A stretch of DNA of 64,000 nt from Corynebacterium sp. ACRPH (lineage in GTDB: Bacteria > Actinomycetota > Actinomycetes > Mycobacteriales > Mycobacteriaceae): NCBI RefSeq assembly GCF_022347285.1, contig NZ_JAKRND010000004.1, forward strand, positions 94,386 to 158,385, written 5' to 3'. Of the stretch, positions 59,020 through 64,000 are shown piece after piece. How positions within the stretch are numbered: the stretch's first letter is position 1; the number at the start of each line of letters is the position of its first letter. The translations under genes were made by a program, and so were the position numbers. The notes beneath the pieces are model-generated. The model did not search any database and was not told the DNA's origin. It saw only the letters and a list, made by a program, of their open reading frames with translations.

Positions 59020-59337
59020 ATGTTCATTGTGAGTCAACAGCGCAAGAAGTACACGCCGGAGTACCGGCGTGAAGCCGCGAACCTGGTAATCGAGTCAGAG
59101 CGCCCGATCGCTCATGTGGCTAAGGAGATTGGCGTCTCCGCCGGGCTTTTAGGCCGGTGGGTCAAACTCGAGCGTGAACGCCGAGGGGCCTCGGATGGGA
59201 TGAGTGAGGCGGATCTTCGTGCTGAGAATGCTCGTCTGCGCCGTGAGTTGGCGGAAGCCAAGATGGATAATGAGTTTTTGTCAAAAGCGACAGCCTTCTT
59301 CGCCGCGAAGCAACGCGAGCAGAAAAGTTCGAATTGA
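59020..59337 (+). CDS. IS3-family transposase OrfA
   Basis: A 105-residue protein with the helix-turn-helix RKKYTPEYRREAANLVIESERPIAHVAKEIGVSAGLLGRWV and a leucine-zipper-like ADLRAENARLRRELAEAKMDNEFLSKA. Both are typical of OrfA, which binds DNA and joins to OrfB by -1 frameshifting. GTG at 59029 is an alternative start. The two frames overlap by four bases and differ by -1. The AAAAG near 59323 does not slip cleanly in this frame, so the fusion mechanism is uncertain. Confidence 0.88.
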   Translation: MFIVSQQRKKYTPEYRREAANLVIESERPIAHVAKEIGVSAGLLGRWVKLERERRGASDGMSEADLRAENARLRRELAEAKMDNEFLSKATAFFAAKQREQKSSN

Positions 59338-60236
59338 TGCAGCAGGAGAAGGCAAACTACAGCATCAAACGCATGGCACGGCTATTAAAAGTGTCTCGGT
59401 CTGGATACTACAAATGGGCTGATACGCAGCAGAAGCGACTATCTGGCGAAAATGATCGTGCTGCATTTTACGATGGCGTTGACCGAAAGATTCATCAGAT
59501 TTGGAAAGACTCCGATGAGGTTTATGGTGCTCCGCGGATCACCGCAGAACTTACCGAGCGCTACCAGATCACCCTGAATCGCAAGACTGTGGCTAAGCGG
59601 ATGCGCATGATGGGCATTGAAGGGATTTCACCGCGTGCCTTTGTCCCGGTGACAACGATTCAATCCAAGCGTAAGTCAGCTCTTCCTGACCTGGTCAAGC
59701 GCATGTTTGATACTGGTGAGCTCAACCGAGTGTGGATGTCGGATATTACCTACCTACGCACCAGCGAGGGATGGTTGTACTTGTGTGCGGTCCGCGACGG
59801 CCATTCCCGCAGGGTGCTGGGCTGGGCGATGGATAGCGTTCAAGATACATGCCTGGTCGAACGGGCCCTGCGGATGGCATATACACTGCGCGGTGACGTT
59901 CCTGATGGGCTGGTGTTCCACGCTGACCGCGGAACGCAATTTACCAGCGAGAAGCTCTGGGAAGTCTGCCATAACCTGGGCATTGCTCAGTCTGTGGGGC
60001 GTACTGGTGTGTGCTTTGATAACGCGATGGCTGAGTCGTTCTGGTCGACGCTTAAAACCGAGTTCTACGACCGTAAGCGTTGGCCTACCCGCGATGCTGC
60101 GCGCAAGGCCGTTGCCTACTGGATGGAAGTCGTTTACAACCGTCGGCGCCGGCACTCTGCACTAGGAATGGTCAGCCCCGTCGACTTCGAAAACCACATT
60201 GGTCTAACCACCAGTAGAAAAGAAATAGCTGCCTAA
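59334..60236 (+). CDS. IS3-family transposase OrfB (DDE integrase core)
   Basis: A 300-residue catalytic subunit with a rve integrase fold. The DDE residues are in MSDITYLR, FHADRGTQF and DNAMAESFWSTLK, and the end WMEVVYNRRRRHSALGMVSPVDFE matches the family. All catalytic residues are present, so the element may still move. It starts with TTG (59334) or ATG (59337), next to the OrfA stop. Confidence 0.9.
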   Translation: MMQQEKANYSIKRMARLLKVSRSGYYKWADTQQKRLSGENDRAAFYDGVDRKIHQIWKDSDEVYGAPRITAELTERYQITLNRKTVAKRMRMMGIEGISPRAFVPVTTIQSKRKSALPDLVKRMFDTGELNRVWMSDITYLRTSEGWLYLCAVRDGHSRRVLGWAMDSVQDTCLVERALRMAYTLRGDVPDGLVFHADRGTQFTSEKLWEVCHNLGIAQSVGRTGVCFDNAMAESFWSTLKTEFYDRKRWPTRDAARKAVAYWMEVVYNRRRRHSALGMVSPVDFENHIGLTTSRKEIAA

Positions 60237-60267
60237 ACACTAGGTAGCCCCACTACGTGTCCACGAT

Positions 60268-60297
60268 TTGCGGGCAACCCCAAAGGCATGTTAGAGT
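60268..60297 (+). promoter_or_regulatory. Probable cmx promoter
   Basis: TTGCGG (60268-60273) and TAGAGT (60292-60297) with an 18-base spacer. The -10 ends seven bases before the ATG of a small leader reading frame. Confidence 0.55.
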
Positions 60298-60304
60298 TTG
60301 GGGC

Positions 60305-60370
60305 ATGTCGAGTCCCGAATCAGACAGGTCAGGGGTTGTCGGTCACACCGCCAGCCCCTTGAACCACTAG
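60305..60370 (+). CDS. Candidate leader peptide upstream of cmx
   Basis: A 21-codon frame begins MSSPESDRSG and ends SPLNH at TAG (60368). It is positioned as a leaderless transcript start. The perfect hairpin at 60376-60398 follows within six bases, then cmx about 75 bases later. Such an arrangement is used by drug-induced attenuation systems (cat, cmlA). The codons show no obvious stall motif, so this is inference. Confidence 0.4.
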   Translation: MSSPESDRSGVVGHTASPLNH

Positions 60371-60375
60371 TTACG

Positions 60376-60398
60376 ACGCCCACGATCTGTGTGGGCGT
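60376..60398 (+). promoter_or_regulatory. Hairpin between leader frame and cmx
   Basis: ACGCCCAC (60376-60383) pairs perfectly with GTGGGCGT (60391-60398) around a seven-base loop. It lies six bases after the leader stop codon and does not include the cmx ribosome site (GGAG near 60466). Confidence 0.55.
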
Positions 60399-60473
60399 AT
60401 GTCTGGCGTACCCGGGGCGCTGGCCGTGGTGACAAGAAGAACCATTTCTTGATCTCACACCTCGGAGTACTCG

Positions 60474-61649
60474 ATGCCTTTTGCCCTTTACATGCTTGCC
60501 CTGGCGGTCTTCGTCATGGGCACTTCAGAATTCATGCTCGCGGGATTGCTCCCCGCGATCGCGACCGAACTTGACGTCTCGGTCGGCACTGCGGGCCTGC
60601 TGACCTCCGCATTCGCAGTCGGTATGGTCGTCGGCGCGCCAGTGATGGCGGCATTCGCTCGCCGTTGGCCACCGCGGCTCACATTGATCGTTTGCCTTCT
60701 CGTGTTCGCGGGAAGCCACGTCATCGGAGCGATGACACCAGTGTTCTCTCTCCTGCTCATCACCCGGGTGCTCAGCGCTCTCGCAAACACAGGATTCCTC
60801 GCCGTAGCACTGAGCACGGCCACTACCCTCGTGCCAGCGAACCAGAAGGGGCGTGCACTGTCGATCCTGCTCTCCGGCACGACGATCGCAACCGTCGTGG
60901 GCGTCCCCGCCGGGGCACTGCTCGGCACAGCGCTGGGCTGGCGAACGACGTTCTGGGCGATCGCCATCCTCTGTATTCCCGCGGCCGTTGGAGTCATTCG
61001 TGGCGTCACGAACAATGTTGGTCGGAGCGAGACTAGCGCGACCTCACCAAGGCTCCGTGTCGAGCTCAGCCAGTTGGCGACGCCGCGGCTCATCCTGGCC
61101 ATGGCACTCGGAGCGCTGATCAACGGAGGGACCTTTGCGGCATTCACCTTCCTGGCACCCATCGTGACCGAGACCGCGGGCTTGGCCGAAGCGTGGGTGT
61201 CCGTCGCGCTGGTGATGTTCGGCATCGGATCGTTCCTTGGCGTCACGATCGCAGGACGACTATCAGATCAACGACCTGGCCTCGTGCTCGCAGTCGGCGG
61301 ACCGCTATTGCTGACAGGCTGGATCGTGTTGGCAGTGGTCGCATCTCATCCCGTTGCGCTTATCGTCCTCGTCCTCGTTCAGGGATTCCTGTCGTTCGGC
61401 GTCGGCAGTACTCTGATCACGCGTGTGCTGTATGCAGCATCGGGTGCGCCAACGATGGGCGGTTCGTACGCAACCGCAGCATTGAATATCGGAGCTGCAG
61501 CGGGGCCCGTGCTTGGTGCGCTCGGGCTCGCGACCGGGCTGGGGCTGCTCGCGCCGGTTTGGGTCGCTTCGGTGCTGACAGCGATCGCTCTCGTCATCAT
61601 GCTTCTCACCAGACGCGCGCTTACGAAGACCGCGGCGGAGGCCAATTGA
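60474..61649 (+). CDS. cmx: Chloramphenicol efflux transporter Cmx
   Basis: A 391-residue MFS exporter with twelve predicted helices. It begins MPFALYMLALAVFVMGTSEFMLAGLLPAIA and has the antiporter motif region GVPAGALLGTALGWRTTFW, as in the Cmx/Cml exporters of corynebacterial transposon Tn5564. It expels chloramphenicol. GGAG seven bases before the ATG is the ribosome site. Its codon use is less G/C-ending than core genes here. It is followed at once by a transposase remnant. Confidence 0.93.
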   Translation: MPFALYMLALAVFVMGTSEFMLAGLLPAIATELDVSVGTAGLLTSAFAVGMVVGAPVMAAFARRWPPRLTLIVCLLVFAGSHVIGAMTPVFSLLLITRVLSALANTGFLAVALSTATTLVPANQKGRALSILLSGTTIATVVGVPAGALLGTALGWRTTFWAIAILCIPAAVGVIRGVTNNVGRSETSATSPRLRVELSQLATPRLILAMALGALINGGTFAAFTFLAPIVTETAGLAEAWVSVALVMFGIGSFLGVTIAGRLSDQRPGLVLAVGGPLLLTGWIVLAVVASHPVALIVLVLVQGFLSFGVGSTLITRVLYAASGAPTMGGSYATAALNIGAAAGPVLGALGLATGLGLLAPVWVASVLTAIALVIMLLTRRALTKTAAEAN

Positions 61650-61746
61650 TGACCCATCCGAACGCTCTTCTCACTCCTCGTGCCCGTCTCCGGTTAGCTC
61701 GGCTGATTGTCGAAGACGGCTATCCGGCCACGATCGCCGCAAAGAT
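61649..61746 (+). pseudogene. Truncated IS481-like transposase N-terminus
   Basis: MTHPNALLTPRARLRLARLI...IAAKM resembles the first about 33 residues of IS481-type transposases, including the helix-turn-helix start. The frame then enters the Tn5393 terminal repeat at 61747 and stops at 61783. The insertion of Tn5393 explains the truncation. Its ATG overlaps the cmx stop codon. Confidence 0.7.
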
Positions 61747-61827
61747 GGGGTCGTTTGCGGGAGAGGGCGAAATCCTACGCTAAGGCTTTGGCCAACGATA
61801 TTCTCCGGTAAGATTGATGTGTTCCCA
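61747..61827. repeat. Terminal inverted repeat of Tn5393 (right end)
   Basis: Begins GGGGTCGTTTGCGGGAGAGG and matches, from memory, the roughly 80-base terminal repeat of the Tn3-family transposon Tn5393. It lies 25 bases from the strB stop, as in Tn5393. The other end of the transposon is not in the window. Confidence 0.8.
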
Positions 61828-61852
61828 GGGGATAGGAGAAGTCGCTTGATAT

Positions 61853-62689
61853 CTAGTATGACGTCTGTCGCACCTGCTTGATCGCGGCCGCGATAGCTAG
61901 ATCGCGTTGCTCCTCTTCTCCATCCGCGTTCCAAGCTGCGGAAAGGCACCCATAAGCGTACGCCTGGTCGAGCAGGCGACGCGGATCGACGTCCAGCGCA
62001 CGAGAGAATGCGTCCGCCATCTGTGCAATGCGTCTAGGATCGAGACAAAGGTCGTCTCTGTCAGCCGGATCGTAGAACATATTGGCGGCGCCAAAGCCCA
62101 CTTCACCGACCAGACCGACGGGATCTATCACCAGCCAGCCGCGACTGGAGAACATGATGTTTTCATGATGCAGATCGCCATGTAGCCCACGCAGTTCCGA
62201 GGCATTGCTCATCATTTGATCGGCTATAATCGCCGCGTGGACGTAGTCAGTTTGACAACCTGCGTTTTGATCATCGCGCGCCCGCTGAAACAAAGCTGCA
62301 AAGCGATCCCGGATCGGGAGAAGGGCAGAAGGCAGGGGTTCCTCAGATGCGGCATACAGCTTCGCCATTAGTTCCGCTGCAATTTCGGTCGCCTGGTAGT
62401 CGCCGTGCTCGGCAACGATGTGAGAGAGCATTCGCTCCCCGGCATATTCGAGCAACATCAGATTGTTCTCACGACCGAGCAACCGGACTGCTCCCCTCCC
62501 ATTGCGCCATACCAGATAGTCGGCCCCGCGCAGTTCATCAGCAATGTCTTCTATAGGTTTCAATCCCTTGACGATTGCAGGAGTCCCGTCTGGCAATGAA
62601 ACTTTCCAAACGAGGCTGGAAAAGGTGTCCGCAATGAGAACAGGTTGCGAAACGTGCCAATGAGCAGGAAAAACAGGCGGCATGAACAT
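61853..62689 (-). CDS. strB: Streptomycin 6-phosphotransferase APH(6)-Id (StrB)
   Basis: A 278-residue aminoglycoside kinase-fold enzyme that inactivates streptomycin. The kinase loop is GLHGDLHHENIMFSSRGWLVIDPVGLVGE, with catalytic Asp and metal-binding DP. The sequence matches StrB of Tn5393/RSF1010 as I know it. It starts at the ATG at 62689, overlapping the strA stop (TGATG), so the two are coupled. It shows no truncation. Confidence 0.95.
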   Translation of the reverse strand: MFMPPVFPAHWHVSQPVLIADTFSSLVWKVSLPDGTPAIVKGLKPIEDIADELRGADYLVWRNGRGAVRLLGRENNLMLLEYAGERMLSHIVAEHGDYQATEIAAELMAKLYAASEEPLPSALLPIRDRFAALFQRARDDQNAGCQTDYVHAAIIADQMMSNASELRGLHGDLHHENIMFSSRGWLVIDPVGLVGEVGFGAANMFYDPADRDDLCLDPRRIAQMADAFSRALDVDPRRLLDQAYAYGCLSAAWNADGEEEQRDLAIAAAIKQVRQTSY

Positions 62690-63492
62690 CAACCCCAAGT
62701 CAGAGGGTCCAATCGCAGATAGAAGGCAAGGCGTTCGCGGTCGGGGGCTTCGATCCCCAATACATTGAATAGGACAGCGAAGGCGCGCTCTGCTTCATCT
62801 GGCGCTGCCCAGTTCTCTTCGGCGTTAGCAATCATGAGTGCCAAATCGGCATAGCGATCTGCTGTTCCGAGCCGCCCAAGGTCGATCAGACCCGTGCATT
62901 GAAGAGTTTTAGGGTCCACCATGAAGTTCGGCATGCAGGGATCACCATGGCAAACAACCATATCGGTGCGCTCTTGGTCGAGCCGCACCGGTAGCTCTCG
63001 TTCGACACGAGCCAAAAGATCGAGCTGCGGCGTACTCTTGTCCTCGTCCGGTAAGAAGTCGGGATTGACGGCATTGCGGGACACCACATCAACGGCGCGT
63101 CCGAACATTCGCGACAGCCTGCGCTCAAACGGACATTGATCAACCGATAGGCTGTGAACAGCGCCAAGTTGCTGCCCCATTGACGGCCACGCTTTGAGCA
63201 AATCCGCTCCAGACAGATCAGCCGCCGGTACTCCCGGAATTGCCGTTATCACCAAGCATGCACCCTCCTGTTCCTCCTGCCAGTTGATCACCTCGGGGCA
63301 AGCCACACCTCGACCTTTGAGCCAAATGAGGCGGTCACGCTCTCCAGCGAGCTCACCGCGGCGGGAAGCAGGTGCGATTTTCGCGAAGGCATGCCCGTCA
63401 CCACGTCGAAAAACAAAATCACCAGATTCTCCGCCTCTGACAGGCAACCAGTCAGAATGCGATTCACCAAAAAAAATATTAGTTCGATTCAA
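62689..63492 (-). CDS. strA: Streptomycin 3''-phosphotransferase APH(3'')-Ib (StrA)
   Basis: A 267-residue phosphotransferase starting at TTG (MNRTNIFFGESHSDWLPVRGG). The catalytic loop is VVCHGDPCMPNFMVDP, followed by GLIDLGRLGTADRYADLAL with the DxD-type metal site. It inactivates streptomycin and is full length. It is 65 bases downstream of the tnpR fragment, from whose region it is presumably transcribed. Confidence 0.95.
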   Translation of the reverse strand: MNRTNIFFGESHSDWLPVRGGESGDFVFRRGDGHAFAKIAPASRRGELAGERDRLIWLKGRGVACPEVINWQEEQEGACLVITAIPGVPAADLSGADLLKAWPSMGQQLGAVHSLSVDQCPFERRLSRMFGRAVDVVSRNAVNPDFLPDEDKSTPQLDLLARVERELPVRLDQERTDMVVCHGDPCMPNFMVDPKTLQCTGLIDLGRLGTADRYADLALMIANAEENWAAPDEAERAFAVLFNVLGIEAPDRERLAFYLRLDPLTWG

Positions 63493-63557
63493 TGGAGGTT
63501 CCTTCAGTTTTCTGATGAAGCGCGGAGGTGGCTCAACCTGCGAAAAGAAACGAGTTG

Positions 63558-63879
63558 CTACGTAAGTCCGAGAACATGCTTTCCATGGTCTCTGAGCTCG
63601 CCTTTGGGACCGACATATCGGTAGAGAGTGACGCGCTCGATGCCGAGTTCCTTGCAGAGATCGGAAACTGAAGTATCGCGCTGGGCCATGGCGGCTTGCG
63701 CGAGACGCACCTGAGCTTTGGTGAGCGCGAATTTTCGTCCGCCCTTGCGACCGCGCGCTCTCGCGGAGGCGAGACCCGCCATGGTGCGCTCTCGGATCAG
63801 ATCCCGCTCGAACTCGGCCAAGGTGGCGAAGATTCCGAACACCATGCGACCGGACGCAGTCGTGGTGTCGATCTGAGCG
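63558..63879 (-). pseudogene. tnpR: tnpR resolvase, 5' end removed by IS26
   Basis: The remaining codons encode about 106 residues of a serine resolvase: AQIDTTTASGRMVFGIFATLAEFERDLIRERT, the conserved E-helix, and a C-terminal helix-turn-helix (VSDLCKELGIERVTLYRYV). The catalytic Ser domain is missing. Upstream sequence is IS26, whose bases extend the frame to an artificial ATG at 63926. Confidence 0.92.
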
Positions 63880-64000
63880 GGCACTGTTGCAAAGTTAGCG
63901 ATGAGGCAGCCTTTTGTCTTATTCAAAGGCCTTACATTTCAAAAACTCTGCTTACCAGGCGCATTTCGCCCAGGGGATCACCATAATAAAATGCTGAGGC
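63880..64000 (-). mobile_element. IS26 (IS6 family), one end, runs off window
   Basis: Begins with the IS26 terminal repeat GGCACTGTTGCAAA and continues with the known IS26 end sequence. It inserted within tnpR of Tn5393. A second IS26 copy further right would make a composite unit. Confidence 0.92.
63932..64000 (-). CDS. tnpA: IS26 transposase, C-terminal fragment
   Basis: The last 22 codons before TAA (complement of 63932-63934) encode ASAFYYGDPLGEMRLVSRVF-EM, the C-terminus of the IS26 transposase. The rest is outside the window. Confidence 0.9.
   Translation of the reverse strand, partial: ASAFYYGDPLGEMRLVSRVFEM

Larger units (their letters stand above)
58979..60263 (+). mobile_element. 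IS3-family insertion sequence, complete
   Basis: About 1285 bases bounded by short inverted ends TGGACAC...GTGTCCA, with two overlapping frames (orfA, orfB). The flanking bases (TTAG on the left, CGAT on the right) do not form a target duplication, so the element was probably left by a rearrangement, such as a deletion beside the IS, rather than by simple insertion. The -35 region of cmx begins five bases beyond its right end. Confidence 0.85.
61747..63879 (-). mobile_element. Tn5393 right-hand fragment
   Basis: Contains the right terminal repeat, strB, strA and the 3' part of tnpR in Tn5393 order, without IS1133 between tnpR and strA. tnpA, res and the left end are missing; the fragment is cut by IS26 at 63880. 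GC content and codon use differ from the host genes. Confidence 0.88.

Noticed and set aside
59321..59340. Programmed -1 frameshift site in the IS3 element
   Set aside because: The four As are in the wrong phase for a canonical A-AAA-AAG slip, so I do not annotate a fusion product, although the -1 overlap of frames is typical.
63880..63926. Intact tnpR starting at 63926
   Set aside because: The first 15 or so codons come from the IS26 end; the true catalytic N-terminus of the resolvase is missing.

Overview
The window looks like about 64 kb of chromosome from a Corynebacterium, high in GC (roughly 60-63% by eye), with an acquired antibiotic-resistance island at its right end. The genus call rests on gene order: a heme-responsive ChrSA/HrtBA module beside a penicillin-binding protein and ispG-rip1-dxr, then frr-pyrH-tsf-rpsB, dprA-comM-yraN, ffh-glnK-amtB-ftsY, smc, rnc-mutM and coaD-rsmD, which is close to the known C. 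glutamicum order. A LysX fusion protein, a SepIVA-like coiled coil and many leaderless promoters fit the same group. The species cannot be named from the sequence. The resistance cargo recalls multiresistant clinical corynebacteria.

Layout. 1-4.2 kb: heme sensing (chrS, chrA) and heme export (hrtBA). 4.2-7.9 kb: ispG, rip1 and dxr, two MEP-pathway enzymes around a site-2 protease. 8-14.3 kb: rRNA methylation (rlmN), phospholipid synthesis (cdsA, which lacks an ordinary start codon), ribosome recycling, UMP kinase, EF-Ts and S2. 14.8-24.2 kb: a degenerate LytM-type protein, xerC, dprA-comM-yraN, rnhB, lepB, rplS and tex. 24.2-32.2 kb: a choline-to-glycine-betaine unit of two BCCT transporters, betB and a divergent betA around a perfect 22-bp palindrome. 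32.2-41.1 kb: trmD-rimM with gdhA directly upstream, rpsP, ffh, glnK-amtB without glnD, and ftsY. 41.2-58.9 kb: a membrane-anchored esterase, lysX, a 1211-residue protein of unknown function, smc, an AGCS symporter, mutM-rnc-yceD-sepIVA, coaD, rsmD and a small biotinyl-domain protein.

58.98-64 kb is a mosaic island: a complete IS3-family element, the chloramphenicol exporter cmx with a leader-peptide-like upstream region, a transposase stub, the right-hand part of Tn5393 (terminal repeat, strB, strA, truncated tnpR) and the end of an IS26 copy that interrupts tnpR and runs out of the window.

Several signals are not explained by the gene list. (1) A GGCGTCACCAAAAAGAAA-like motif occurs ten times in the first 55 kb, inside and between core genes, and was not found in the island. 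(2) A-tract/T-tract blocks sit inside core genes and force unusual codons. (3) Short tandem duplications lie on or just after several stop codons. (4) GlnK has Phe instead of the modifiable Tyr51, and glnD is missing from its usual place. (5) The two BCCT paralogues differ at the residue linked to sodium or proton coupling. All of these come from manual reading and need genome-scale counting.
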